Source: Marinimicrobium agarilyticum DSM 16975
GTDB taxonomy: Bacteria > Pseudomonadota > Gammaproteobacteria > Pseudomonadales > Cellvibrionaceae
Length of the DNA: 64,000 nucleotides
NCBI RefSeq assembly: GCF_000423345.1
Contig: NZ_AUHU01000012.1
Coordinates: 1 to 64,000 of the forward strand
Direction of reading: 5' to 3'
Below, in pieces: positions 52,543-61,447 of the stretch. Numbering within the stretch: position 1 is the first letter of the stretch; every line of letters begins with the position of its first letter. The notes beneath the pieces were generated by a model, which worked only from the letters and a program-made list of their open reading frames with translations, searched no databases and was not told the DNA's origin. Both the position numbers and the translations under genes were made by a program.

Positions 52543-53577
52543 ATGAGTTTACTGAACGACAAGAGTCACCGCCGCTTCAATCCGTTGTTGGGGGAGTGGG
52601 TTCTGGTATCGCCTCACAGGAGTAAGCGCCCCTGGCAAGGCCAGACGGAAAGCGCCGAGCGCTCGGATGCCAAGAGTTATGATGAAAAGTGCTACTTGTG
52701 CCCGGGAAACACGCGCATAACCGGCGATGTGAATGCCGCGTACACCCATACCTACGTGTTTCAGAATGACTTTCCGGCATTGATGGCGGACCCGCCGGAG
52801 GAGGCGGGCCAGCAAGGGGATCTGATTCGGTACGAGCCCGCTCGCGGCGAGTCGCGAGTGATCTGCTTCTCGCCAGACCACTCCAAAAGCCTGCCTCAGT
52901 TGGCCCCCGAAGATATCGAGCGGGTGATTGACACCTGGCGAACCCAGATGGACGAACTGTCTCGCCAGTACGCCTGGGTTCAGATTTTCGAGAACAAAGG
53001 GGCGGTCATGGGCTGCTCCAACCCCCACCCGCACGGTCAAATTTGGGCGCAGGACCAGTTGCCCACCGAAGCAGAAAAAATCGACCGGAACTTGAAAGCT
53101 TATTGGGATAAACACGGCTCCAAGCTGTTGTTGGATTACGCCGCGCTTGAGCTGGAACAAGGGCAGCGTGTCGTCGACAAAAACGATGACTGGGTCGTTG
53201 TGGTGCCGTTTTGGGCGTGTTGGCCGTTTGAGATCATGATTCTCCCGCGCTTTCCCGTGCAGGATTTCTCCGGATTGAAACAGTCCCAACAAGCGTCCCT
53301 GAGCCAAATCATGAAGCTTAGCCTGACCCGGTACGACAACCTGTTCCAGTGCAGCTTCCCGTATTCCATGGGCTGGCGAGCGAATCCTTTTAATGGTCAG
53401 GACAACCGCCACTGGCAGTTGCACGCTATCTTTCTTCCGCCACTGCTGCGAAGTAAAGACATCAAAAAGTTTATGGTCGGCTACGAAATGCTCGCCGAAG
53501 CTCAGCGAGATATTACACCCGAGCAGGCCGCAGCGCGCCTGCGCGAATGCAGTACCGTCCATTACCTGGAAACGTGA
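52543..53577 (+). CDS. galT: Galactose-1-phosphate uridylyltransferase
   Basis: 344 residues. CYLCPGNTRITGD holds metal cysteines and SNPHPHGQIWA holds the nucleophilic histidine (HPH). It exchanges UMP between UDP-glucose and galactose-1-phosphate. TGAGG precedes the start. It is followed by galK after 19 bp. Confidence 0.93.
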   Translation: MSLLNDKSHRRFNPLLGEWVLVSPHRSKRPWQGQTESAERSDAKSYDEKCYLCPGNTRITGDVNAAYTHTYVFQNDFPALMADPPEEAGQQGDLIRYEPARGESRVICFSPDHSKSLPQLAPEDIERVIDTWRTQMDELSRQYAWVQIFENKGAVMGCSNPHPHGQIWAQDQLPTEAEKIDRNLKAYWDKHGSKLLLDYAALELEQGQRVVDKNDDWVVVVPFWACWPFEIMILPRFPVQDFSGLKQSQQASLSQIMKLSLTRYDNLFQCSFPYSMGWRANPFNGQDNRHWQLHAIFLPPLLRSKDIKKFMVGYEMLAEAQRDITPEQAAARLRECSTVHYLET

Positions 53578-53596
53578 CGTCGTTAAGAGGCTGACA

Positions 53597-54739
53597 ATGA
53601 TTAATCGAGTTACAGAACAGTTCCAGACGCTTTTCAAGCGGAATCCGGATTTTTCCTACTTTGCGCCGGGGCGGGTAAACCTGATTGGCGAACACACCGA
53701 TTACAATGACGGGTTTGTGTTTCCCTGCGCGATTGAATATGGCACGTACATGGCCGTAGGAAAACGGTCGGACTCGGTCGTGCGCGTGGTGGCGGGAAAC
53801 TTTTCCCAAGACTGCAGCGAATGGTCTCTTACAGACGACATCGTCCGCTCCGAAGACAGCCCCTGGTCAAATTACCTCCGGGGGGTTTGTGTGGCCCTTC
53901 AGGAAAAAGGGCATACCTTATCCGGTCTGGATGTGTATGTGGAGGGCAATGTACCGCGGGGTGCCGGGCTGAGTTCATCCGCGTCCCTGTCCGTGGCGTT
54001 CGCCGGTGCCTGCAGCGAGGCCAACGGTTTGCAACTGGATGTCACTACTCAGGCGCTGGTGGCGCAGCAGGCGGAGAATGATTTCGCCGGTTGCAGCTGC
54101 GGTATTATGGATCAGTTGGCCTCGGCCGGTGGTCAGGAGGGCAGGGCGCTGCTCATCGATTGCCAGTCGTTGACCTTCGATCGCTTTCCGATACCGGAAG
54201 CGTTGACGTTGATGATTATTGACAGCCGGGTCGAACGGCAACTGGTGGGCAGTGAGTACAATGATCGACGAGCGGATTGTGAGCGCGCCGCTGAGCACCT
54301 TCAGGTGAAGAGCCTTCGAGGGGCCGACATGACCCTGCTGAATCAACACAAAGGGCAGCTGGATGATCTGGCCTACCGGCGAGCACGGCACGTCATCAGC
54401 GAAAATGAGCGTACCGTAGCTGCCGCCCAAGCGTTGGCCTCAGCGGACTATCAGACGTTGAATGCGATGATGAAGGCGTCTCACGTGTCGATGCGGGATG
54501 ACTTTGAAATTACCATTCCGGAAATTGACTTTATTGTCTCAACCGTTGAACAGCACTTGGAAGAAGACGGTGGTGTTCGCATGACCGGTGGTGGTTTTGG
54601 GGGATGTGTCGTCGCGCTGGTGCCCAACAACAAGGCGCATGTGATTAAAGAGCAGGTCACTCAGGCTTATGCGCAAGAGTATGGTCGGGACTGTAAAGTG
54701 TATATGTGTTATGCCGCGCAGGGTGCTCGAGTGTTGTAA
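53597..54739 (+). CDS. galK: Galactokinase
   Basis: 380 residues from ATG 53597 (MINRVTEQFQTLF), with AAGAGG upstream; the longer frame overlapping galT is not used. Family blocks are GRVNLIGEHTDYNDGFVFP, RGAGLSSSASLSVA and RMTGGGFGGCVVAL (GHMP kinase). It phosphorylates D-galactose released by GH117 and agarases. A bidirectional terminator follows. Confidence 0.95.
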   Translation: MINRVTEQFQTLFKRNPDFSYFAPGRVNLIGEHTDYNDGFVFPCAIEYGTYMAVGKRSDSVVRVVAGNFSQDCSEWSLTDDIVRSEDSPWSNYLRGVCVALQEKGHTLSGLDVYVEGNVPRGAGLSSSASLSVAFAGACSEANGLQLDVTTQALVAQQAENDFAGCSCGIMDQLASAGGQEGRALLIDCQSLTFDRFPIPEALTLMIIDSRVERQLVGSEYNDRRADCERAAEHLQVKSLRGADMTLLNQHKGQLDDLAYRRARHVISENERTVAAAQALASADYQTLNAMMKASHVSMRDDFEITIPEIDFIVSTVEQHLEEDGGVRMTGGGFGGCVVALVPNNKAHVIKEQVTQAYAQEYGRDCKVYMCYAAQGARVL

Positions 54740-54783
54740 GGTGGTGCTGACAGTACGCTGTGTCACCAGAGAGGAGAACGTAC

Positions 54784-54816
54784 AAAAAGCCGGCGACCAT
54801 CATCGCCGGCTTTTTT
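54784..54816. terminator. Bidirectional intrinsic terminator between galK and GH117
   Basis: AAAAAGCCGGCGA pairs with TCGCCGGCTTTTT around a short loop, with a T-run on either strand. It would end both the galK and the GH117 transcripts. Confidence 0.85.
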
Positions 54817-54819
54817 TGT

Positions 54820-55944
54820 CTATATGCCTGAGCCCCCGGTTTGCTGAAAGGTGCCGCTGTCGAGAACTTGCCGGCGCGCCCGGTACTGACAAATGTAATT
54901 CCAGTTCCAACTGCTGTCATATTTGTGGCACAGCCCCCAACGAATACCGCTGATTGGGTCATCGGAGTGCTCGTACCCGGGATCACGGTACAGTCCCATG
55001 GCCTCAGGGGCGCCCTTGATGTGGGACATAATGTCAAAGTTCAGGCCGTCCTCGGCCCATTGGCAGGTGTTCTTTTCCGGGCCATCGGTGGTTAGAATGC
55101 TCGCAATGCCTCCCTTGAAATGCCAGACGGCCACTTCGTGACCGCTGTTGGTCACGGGGTTGAGGGGCGATTTTATATAAGGGCCAATAATGTCATTCGC
55201 GATGGCGACGCCGTGTTTGATTTCGCGTCCCCCGAAGTTCATGCCCTCTCCCATGGTTTCCCCTTTGTAGTAAAGGTAAAACTGGTCGCGATAAAACATC
55301 AGGCAGGGATCGTGTACCTTGTGGCTGTCGAAGTCCCCTTTTTCTTTCACCAGAAAGCGGTTGTCTTCGTCTCCCAGCCATTCGCCATTCTCGGAAGGGC
55401 TCAGGATTGGAGCGTCGAATTTTGTCCAGGGGCCGAACGGCGAGTCAGCGTGAGCGATGGCAATGTGTTCCTTGCTACGGTTGACGTATGGGGCCTGGAC
55501 TGTCTGGTACACCAGGTAAAAGCGCCCTTGGTGTTCGAGCACCTCGGGGGTAAAAACCGCACGATCATCGTAGCGGCCGTCAGCGCCGGGGGTAACGGCA
55601 GGGCCTTCTTCCTTCCAGTGGTAACCGTCTTTTGAGGTGGCGTGCCAGACCTCGGTCTTGTCCCAGGGAAAGACTTTGTCGTCCGGGTTGTCGCTACCGA
55701 AGCCGACAGTCTCGCCTTCGCCTTTGGTGTACCAGACGTGGAGGGTGTCATCTACGGTAATGACGGCGCTTGGGTCCCGCCGGATAACCCCTTCCTCGTA
55801 GGCAAAGTCACCGCCTAGAGGCTCAATATCAAACTCAAACACCCACTCTGGCCCGGTTTCGTCGTAACCGCGCTCAAGGGCGCGCTGTGTCGCTCTACTT
55901 AAGGGTTTTTCAGCTTGCTTGGCTTTCATTGCGTGTTCTGACAT
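54820..55944 (-). CDS. GH117 alpha-1,3-(3,6-anhydro)-L-galactosidase (neoagarobiose hydrolase)
   Basis: 374 residues with no signal peptide, so cytoplasmic. The five-blade propeller blocks of GH117 are visible: [52 protein letters not shown] and [18 protein letters not shown]. It splits neoagarobiose into D-galactose and AHG. It is followed by the terminator and preceded by the KDG kinase on the same strand, so the two are probably one operon. Confidence 0.9.
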   Translation of the reverse strand: MSEHAMKAKQAEKPLSRATQRALERGYDETGPEWVFEFDIEPLGGDFAYEEGVIRRDPSAVITVDDTLHVWYTKGEGETVGFGSDNPDDKVFPWDKTEVWHATSKDGYHWKEEGPAVTPGADGRYDDRAVFTPEVLEHQGRFYLVYQTVQAPYVNRSKEHIAIAHADSPFGPWTKFDAPILSPSENGEWLGDEDNRFLVKEKGDFDSHKVHDPCLMFYRDQFYLYYKGETMGEGMNFGGREIKHGVAIANDIIGPYIKSPLNPVTNSGHEVAVWHFKGGIASILTTDGPEKNTCQWAEDGLNFDIMSHIKGAPEAMGLYRDPGYEHSDDPISGIRWGLCHKYDSSWNWNYICQYRARRQVLDSGTFQQTGGSGI

Positions 55945-55987
55945 ATCGGTTACCGCTTGTCGTAGAAAATTGTTGAGATGGGGGCGA

Positions 55988-56890
55988 TCATGGGTGCTGC
56001 CTGGGCAGAATGGCCCCCCGGTGCTGAATGACTTTACTCGCTAATGCCGAGCCTGCTTCGATGCTGGCGGTCAGCGAATCTCCCGATAGCCGGGCCGCCA
56101 GAAAAGCGGCATTGAATGAGTCCCCGGCGGCGGTAGTGTCCACCACATTGGGGCAGGGGGTGACGGCAACCTGGCCGGTCTCCTCAGAAGTCGCATACCA
56201 GATAGGTTGCGCCCCGTTTTTGATGATCGTAGTGCCAATGTCGTAGTTCTTTAGCAAGCCGAATACCTCGTCCGGTGTTTCGGTGCCATAAAGCTGGACC
56301 ATGTCTTCAATGCCAGGCAGCGCAATGTCGCATAGGGAGAAAGCCCACGCGTACACTTCCAGGGTCGCCGCTGTTGAACTCCATAAAGCGGGTCGGTAAT
56401 TGGGGTCGAATACGATAGTTGTTCCTCGGTCTTTGAGATACTTCAGCCAGCTTTTAAGGTTAAAGAGGCTGGGTTCGTCATAGATAGCAAGGGAAATACC
56501 CGAGATAAAGAAATAGTCTGGCGGGTTAATTTCGTAACTATCGGTGATTTTGAAGAAATCTTTTGCAGCCGATTCGCCTCGCCAGTAAGTGAAGTGCCTT
56601 TCGCCGTCGGCTTCGTTTTTTACCATGTAGAGCCCCATGTGTCGACTGGGGTGGGTTAGTATATGGGTGCTGTCTATTCTCTCCTCCCTCAGAGCTTCAC
56701 GGAACTGTAGACTAATGGCGTCCTCTCCAACGGCAGTCAGTAACCGCACCCTGACTTTGGAGTTGCTGTGTCGGGCCATGTAGACAGCTACACTGTATAC
56801 GTCACCAGCGAAATTTTGCTGAAAACAATTGCTCTGTCCGGTGGGGGCCATCTCTAACATGCACTCCCCAAGAATAGCGATGTCTGGCAT
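55988..56890 (-). CDS. kdgK: PfkB-family 2-keto-3-deoxygluconate kinase
   Basis: 300 residues from ATG 56890 ([20 protein letters not shown]), with GAGGAGC upstream; the longer frame to 57022 crosses the operators and is rejected. GECMLEM and [15 protein letters not shown] are PfkB signatures. It would phosphorylate KDG, the product of the AHG route, to KDPG for the Entner-Doudoroff aldolase. That aldolase is not in the window. It is the first gene of an operon with GH117. Confidence 0.82.
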   Translation of the reverse strand: MPDIAILGECMLEMAPTGQSNCFQQNFAGDVYSVAVYMARHSNSKVRVRLLTAVGEDAISLQFREALREERIDSTHILTHPSRHMGLYMVKNEADGERHFTYWRGESAAKDFFKITDSYEINPPDYFFISGISLAIYDEPSLFNLKSWLKYLKDRGTTIVFDPNYRPALWSSTAATLEVYAWAFSLCDIALPGIEDMVQLYGTETPDEVFGLLKNYDIGTTIIKNGAQPIWYATSEETGQVAVTPCPNVVDTTAAGDSFNAAFLAARLSGDSLTASIEAGSALASKVIQHRGAILPRQHP

Positions 56891-56915
56891 AGGTTGCTCC
56901 TCAATATTTTTGTCT

Positions 56916-56927
56916 ATTGTAAACAAA
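56916..56927. promoter_or_regulatory. GntR-type operator upstream of kdgK (site 1)
   Basis: ATTGTaaACAAA, one base from the consensus, 26 bp before the kdgK start. Confidence 0.55.
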
Positions 56928-56944
56928 AAGTACCTTTTTTGAAA

Positions 56945-56956
56945 GTTGTTTACAAA
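56945..56956. promoter_or_regulatory. GntR-type operator upstream of kdgK (site 2) and of the candidate ncRNA
   Basis: GTTGTttACAAA. It lies between kdgK and a plus-strand promoter-like sequence at 56963-56991 and could act on both. Confidence 0.5.
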
Positions 56957-56962
56957 AAACAG

Positions 56963-56991
56963 TTGACATAATGGCGGGGTGATGCCAGAAT
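56963..56991 (+). promoter_or_regulatory. Promoter-like sequence facing the hairpin array
   Basis: TTGACA at 56963 and CAGAAT at 56986, 17 bases apart. The -35 box is a perfect match and the -10 box matches at four of six positions. A transcript would start near 57000. Confidence 0.5.
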
Positions 56992-56999
56992 TAAGTTGT

Positions 57000-57179
57000 T
57001 GGAAGCCAGTTGCTTTTTGCAAAAAGCAACTGGTAGATTCCGCTTATTCTCCCGAGCGGAATCCAGAGGTTCCACAATCTCTGGGTATTGATTTCGAGAC
57101 CATTGGGTCTAATGCATCCACGAGTGAACTCTCTCACTCTCTTTAGTCACAGCCGCCGTGCAGGTTGTGGCTTTTTTTT
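57000..57179 (+). ncRNA. Candidate structured small RNA of about 180 nt
   Basis: Six hairpins follow one another without a reading frame. A 28-bp perfect palindrome lies at 57006-57033 (CCAGTTGCTTTTT/AAAAAGCAACTGG). Then come GATTCCGCT/AGCGGAATC (57036-57063), CCAGAG/CTCTGG (about 57064-57084), AGACC/GGTCT (57097-57110) and GAGTGA/TCACTC (57122-57139). A 10-bp terminator stem with eight T residues ends the array (57145-57179). A promoter-like sequence and a GntR-type site lie just in front. No known RNA family is recognised. The rest of the gap to 57295 holds a G-run and a GC hairpin near 57263-57282. Confidence 0.5.
57145..57179 (+). terminator. Intrinsic terminator of the candidate ncRNA
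   Basis: AGTCACAGCC pairs with GGTTGTGGCT around an eight-base loop, followed by TTTTTTTT. No plus-strand protein gene precedes it, so it must end either the candidate RNA or nothing. Confidence 0.75.
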
Positions 57180-57295
57180 GCCTGCCTGAAAAGTAAAAAC
57201 GGGAGGCGTCGGACGTAAAAGCAGACGATGCAGTGTTGGTGCTGGGAAATGCGGAGGGGGGGGGGCGACCTGACGGCCGCCCTTAAAAGCGCGAT

Positions 57296-58861
57296 TCAGG
57301 GTTTGCTTAGCGAGGCTTCGATTTCCTCGATGGACTTGTTTTTGGTTTCCGGCATAAGACGGGCAATGATGATAACGCCGATGGTGATGCATATTGCGTA
57401 GAACAAAAAGATTTTGCCGGCGCCCATATTGTTCAATTGCCACAAAAACAGTTGCTGTACCATATAGTTCACAATGCTGGTAACTAGGGCAAAGCAGGGA
57501 ATAGCGATACCGCGCACGTGAATGGGAAATATTTCGGAAAACAGCACCCACATGATCGGTCCGATAGACAGGTGAAAAGCGGCGATAAACCCGGTAATGG
57601 CTAATAACACCAGAGCCGCGTCGATTCGGATGGCTTGTTCTAGCAATGTGCTTTCGTTGGCCCGTACGACCTCCATCCCCAAAGCTTCGCGAGCGGCGTT
57701 TTTGAAGGCAACGTCGCTGGTGAACTCGATGTTGGCCAAGGGCTGGAGCGACGATGCATCAAACGACCCCGCCAGGCTGTTGATGGCGGCGGAGTCAAGC
57801 AGGTAGGTGGCGTTGTAAAAGCCCCAGGCACATGCAAAGAGGCTTGCAGCGGCAGCGCCGAGGCCCACCAGCATCAGCGGGCGACGCCCGAGGCGATCGA
57901 TCAGCAGCAATGCGATGGCGGTGGAAACAACGCTGACCAAGCCGACAATTACCGACTGCATAAAGGCCGCATCGGTGCCGATGCCCACTTGTTCGAAAAC
58001 GGTGGGGGCATAAAACATGATGGCATTAATGCCGGTAATCGGCTGGAGGAATGCCACGGTAAACCCGAGCAGCATGGCCGCGCGGATGCGACGGTCAAAG
58101 AGGTCAGCAATTTGCGCTTTCAACGACCGGTCCTTATGGCCGTGGTGGGCGCTTTCCTCAATACTTTTGATTTGCGGGTCAATCTCTTCTTCGGGCATAA
58201 CCGTGCGCATGACGGTTTTGGCCTCATCCTTCCGGCCTTCCAGGATCAGCCAGCGAGGGCTTTCGGGCACTGTGAGCAGCAGAACCAGCCAGATGGCGGC
58301 GGGAACGATTTCAACACCCAGCATCCAGCGCCAGGTATATGTTGCCAAGCCAACACTCTCGACCCATTCTGCGCCGGAGTTTGAGGCCTGCAAGATGGTG
58401 TAGTTGGCAAAGTAGGCGGCTGAGAGGCCCAGAACGATGTTGATCTGGTTCATGGATACCAGCTTTCCGCGCATATTGGCGGGGGCGACTTCCCCGATGT
58501 ACATGGAGGCGACGGACAGCGAGGTAAACGCCAGGCCCCCGAGAAAACGGGCGGCGACCAGTGCTTCAAAATTGGGGGCAATCACCGAAGAGACGGCGGA
58601 CACAAGATACAGGGCGGCGATGATAATCAGCGCTTTTTTTCGCCCCAACTTGTTACAGATGTGCCCCGTAGCCAGGAGGGCGAAGATGACCCCGAAACCG
58701 GGGGCCGCTACTACGGCGCCGACCTGCATATCGGACAGCCCAAACTCGGTGGTGATAAACCGGACCGTCCCGGAAATCAGGGCAGCGTCGAGGCCGAAGA
58801 TGAAACCACCCAGGGCGACGATGATCGCGTAACGTAATGCGGATGAGCGATAACTTGCCAT
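57296..58861 (-). CDS. MFS sugar porter (SP family), probable galactose/neoagarobiose or AHG uptake
   Basis: 521 residues with 12 membrane helices. Sugar-porter motifs are NKLGRKKAL, ARFLGGLAF, PESPRWLI, DRLGRRPLM and PETKNKSIEEIE. A periplasmic insertion between helices 9 and 10 (AINSLAGSFDASSLQPLANI) is longer than in XylE-type porters. It lies between kdgK/GH117 and GH50 on the same strand and has its own operator. It likely imports galactose, AHG or neoagarobiose by proton symport. Confidence 0.85.
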   Translation of the reverse strand: MASYRSSALRYAIIVALGGFIFGLDAALISGTVRFITTEFGLSDMQVGAVVAAPGFGVIFALLATGHICNKLGRKKALIIIAALYLVSAVSSVIAPNFEALVAARFLGGLAFTSLSVASMYIGEVAPANMRGKLVSMNQINIVLGLSAAYFANYTILQASNSGAEWVESVGLATYTWRWMLGVEIVPAAIWLVLLLTVPESPRWLILEGRKDEAKTVMRTVMPEEEIDPQIKSIEESAHHGHKDRSLKAQIADLFDRRIRAAMLLGFTVAFLQPITGINAIMFYAPTVFEQVGIGTDAAFMQSVIVGLVSVVSTAIALLLIDRLGRRPLMLVGLGAAAASLFACAWGFYNATYLLDSAAINSLAGSFDASSLQPLANIEFTSDVAFKNAAREALGMEVVRANESTLLEQAIRIDAALVLLAITGFIAAFHLSIGPIMWVLFSEIFPIHVRGIAIPCFALVTSIVNYMVQQLFLWQLNNMGAGKIFLFYAICITIGVIIIARLMPETKNKSIEEIEASLSKP

Positions 58862-58892
58862 AAAAAAGTACCATCTTATTACTATAATGTTG

Positions 58893-58943
58893 GCTTTACG
58901 GGCCCAGAGGCCACGTCAAAGACGGTCTCAGGGCCCGTAAAGC
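58893..58943. promoter_or_regulatory. Long inverted repeat in the 5' leader of the MFS gene
   Basis: GCTTTACGGGCCC and GGGCCCGTAAAGC are perfect 13-base inverted copies with 25 bases between. It lies between the operator at 58980 and the MFS start, so it should form a strong stem in the mRNA leader. It could be an attenuator, an mRNA-stabilising hairpin or the terminator of the upstream GH50 operon. Confidence 0.5.
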
Positions 58944-58979
58944 GTCGCGCTAACATCGCATCATACCTCATGTTGGTAC

Positions 58980-58993
58980 GATTGTTAACAATC
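58980..58993. promoter_or_regulatory. GntR-type operator upstream of the MFS gene
   Basis: GATTGTTAACAATC, a perfect palindrome with the ATTGTnnACAAT core, 119 bp before the MFS start. Confidence 0.65.
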
Positions 58994-59045
58994 TACAGAG
59001 ATTCCTGTGAGCCATCCGGTTCAGCCCGAGTCTGTAGATCGAAAG

Positions 59046-59071
59046 CTCAGCCCCTGACGGCAGGGGCTGAG
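59046..59071 (-). terminator. Hairpin after GH50 copy 2
   Basis: CTCAGCCCCTG pairs with CAGGGGCTGAG around ACGG, 9 bp after the GH50 stop. The minus-strand run after it is CTTTCG, so it is a weak intrinsic terminator. Confidence 0.6.
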
Positions 59072-59079
59072 TCGTGGGT

Positions 59080-61404
59080 TTATTGGTCGTTGAATCGCTT
59101 GGGGTAGAGGGTTTTGTTGAAAGAGCGAGCGGCCTCAACCATGTTGGGGTACGGAATGTCGGTGACCGAGACGAAACCCACGTTATAGTTTTCGCCATCG
59201 AAGGCGCGGCCGGTGATCGGAGAGTCGACGTACTGAAACCAGTGCGCTCCGACCATGGTGTCGTGGGCTGCGACACTCTCCATATATCGCTTGTACATTT
59301 CGGCCCGGTCCGCCAGGTCATCCGCCATAACCAGCCCCGGATGAAGGAGGCCGCTGCCACGAGTCGCCCCGATATGAAATTCACCAATAATGCTGGGAAG
59401 GTCGATCTCATTGAGAAAGTCCCAGGCGTGGGGCTGAACACCCTCGTCATAAATATTGAAGCTCAGGACGTCTGAGTACTTGATAGAGGCCTCAACCGTT
59501 TCGTCCGGCATCCCCCAGCTCGCCATTCGAACGCCCATATAGAGATGATTTGGAAGTGCGGCTTCCAGCGTGTTGTGCACCACGCGAAAGTACTCTTCGG
59601 AAAGCAGCGCCAACAGGGTTGAATAGTCCTCAACAGCGGCGTCGGTATGAGTGCTCGGGGCGTAGCTTTTTTCCGCCAGGGCGTCCCAGCTCGCCAGTGA
59701 GGTGCCCCAGCGCTCATTCAACTGAGCAATGCTTTTGTAGGTCTTTTTCAGGTGTCGGGTAAACGCCTGTTTTGCGGGGCTTTGGGCGGCGGGTTGTGAC
59801 AGGGCATCAAGAATAATGCCGTAGCGTTCGGAAACAGAACCTTCGGGGCGTCCCCAGCTTTTTTCATTGTCAATGAACACGCCGATACACCAGGGAGAGC
59901 CCTGAGTTTCCTCCGCGATCACATCAATCGTCACCTTTGCTCGACGGACGAACTCCGGGTCAAACGGGTCGGGCATGGGCGCCCATACATCGTGCTTGGA
60001 ACTTAGCGTGGCAAAGTCCCCGATAATCCAGCCGTTGGCAAAGTAGGGCACTTGTTCGTTGGGGTAAAACGCCGGATCAACCCAGTTACCCATAGACGTA
60101 AAGCCCCAGCTTTGCATTCGGTCCAGGGTGACGTCTTCCCATTGTCTGACGTAGGACTCCGAGGCCTGCTCTCCGTAGCGACGCTCCAGGTTGGCGCGAT
60201 AGAAGCTGAAGGTCTCGCCGGACGGCATCGGCCCTTTGTGAACCGACCGACGGTAGCTGTAGTGGTCGGAGAGTGGGTGATCGTATTCCGGCAACCAGTT
60301 GAACATGTCGTGGCGCAGCGACGACGCCACATAGCGGGTTTGGCGAACCTCATCGGAGAGTTCAACGATCCCGATTGAGTCCTCTGGGGTGACTTCGTCG
60401 GGGTCCACCTCGCGCACGGAAGGGTCGCGAAAGTCCACTCCGGTCAACGTGGTGAGGTTGGCCATACGAACATTGGCCAGGCCGTTGGAGAAAAACAGAT
60501 AACCCTCCGGGTCAACCAACCACCACTTTCCATCCACCTTCTTGGTGCGGAAATAACCGGTGGCCTCATAGCGGGGGCCGTCCTTCCAGCCGCCAAAGCG
60601 AGAGCGGTCGGCCATGGGGCCATTGCTCTCCAGCGCTTCGAGTTCACGTTTAGCGGCGCGCTTCAACTCGGATTCACTGTGAATTTTGATCGGATAGTCG
60701 ACGGTCGCATTCTGTCCAAAGCGGTCCACAAACTGCTGGATGTGAGAGGATGAGTACGCCGGGTTCTGACGCAACCGAATGTCATCCACGGTGATTACTT
60801 TTTCGGTGAGGTTGCCCTCGACAAACAAGGTGATTTTTTGAATCTGACTCAGGTCAAGGTCTTTGGTGCCGTGGCGCCAATAGAACATTTCATCGGCGTC
60901 CCAGGGTGGGGGATTTTCCCGCAGGCCACTGTCGAGTTGATTGAACGGGCCGTTGAGTACGACGTAGTAGGTTCCCGATTCACCGGCGGCCAGGTTCACG
61001 CTTTGGCGGCGCACGGCGCCTGAGGCATCGGTAATTCCCAACCATAGCTGGACGGATTCATTCCCCGGGTTGTGGGCATCCATAGCGAGGTGGAAATCGT
61101 TGAAGTCGCTCCAGTCCCACAGGTTTTCGGGGCGTAAGGTGACTGCCGCCTTGTAAACCTTTGGCGAAAAGCGGATGTGAAGCTGCTGCTCGCCACTGTC
61201 GGTGGAGTGAAGCTCGCTGCGGGTGCCCTCTGAGTCCTCATAAAGTGCAGATGGGGGAGTGGCGTTGAAGTCAGCGATGGACTGCAAGGGGGTAAAGGGA
61301 CGTTGGGTATCGTCGGCGGTGTCCTGGGTGGGGGCGCATCCCGTACCGACTCCCAGCGTCAGGCCCAAGGCCAGGGCGGTTCCAATCGAGGCTTTTGATG
61401 GCAT
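59080..61404 (-). CDS. GH50 beta-agarase lipoprotein (copy 2)
   Basis: 774 residues with a lipobox (LGLTLGVGTGCAP). It has the same layout as the copy at 34638: a binding-type beta sandwich (about residues 40-235), then the GH50 barrel with VFIDNEKSWGRPEG and SIIGEFHIGAT carrying the two catalytic glutamates. The two copies are clearly paralogous over their full length but much diverged. This copy ends a minus-strand operon with halogenase, SapC and SMP-30 genes. Confidence 0.9.
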   Translation of the reverse strand: MPSKASIGTALALGLTLGVGTGCAPTQDTADDTQRPFTPLQSIADFNATPPSALYEDSEGTRSELHSTDSGEQQLHIRFSPKVYKAAVTLRPENLWDWSDFNDFHLAMDAHNPGNESVQLWLGITDASGAVRRQSVNLAAGESGTYYVVLNGPFNQLDSGLRENPPPWDADEMFYWRHGTKDLDLSQIQKITLFVEGNLTEKVITVDDIRLRQNPAYSSSHIQQFVDRFGQNATVDYPIKIHSESELKRAAKRELEALESNGPMADRSRFGGWKDGPRYEATGYFRTKKVDGKWWLVDPEGYLFFSNGLANVRMANLTTLTGVDFRDPSVREVDPDEVTPEDSIGIVELSDEVRQTRYVASSLRHDMFNWLPEYDHPLSDHYSYRRSVHKGPMPSGETFSFYRANLERRYGEQASESYVRQWEDVTLDRMQSWGFTSMGNWVDPAFYPNEQVPYFANGWIIGDFATLSSKHDVWAPMPDPFDPEFVRRAKVTIDVIAEETQGSPWCIGVFIDNEKSWGRPEGSVSERYGIILDALSQPAAQSPAKQAFTRHLKKTYKSIAQLNERWGTSLASWDALAEKSYAPSTHTDAAVEDYSTLLALLSEEYFRVVHNTLEAALPNHLYMGVRMASWGMPDETVEASIKYSDVLSFNIYDEGVQPHAWDFLNEIDLPSIIGEFHIGATRGSGLLHPGLVMADDLADRAEMYKRYMESVAAHDTMVGAHWFQYVDSPITGRAFDGENYNVGFVSVTDIPYPNMVEAARSFNKTLYPKRFNDQ

Positions 61405-61447
61405 GGCTTTGCTCCTCGTTATGATGTTGTCGTGTTTGGGAATAGGA

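Noticed and set aside
52549-53637. Long minus-strand open frame opposite galT
   Set aside because: Antisense to a clearly recognised galT; the translation shows no family features.
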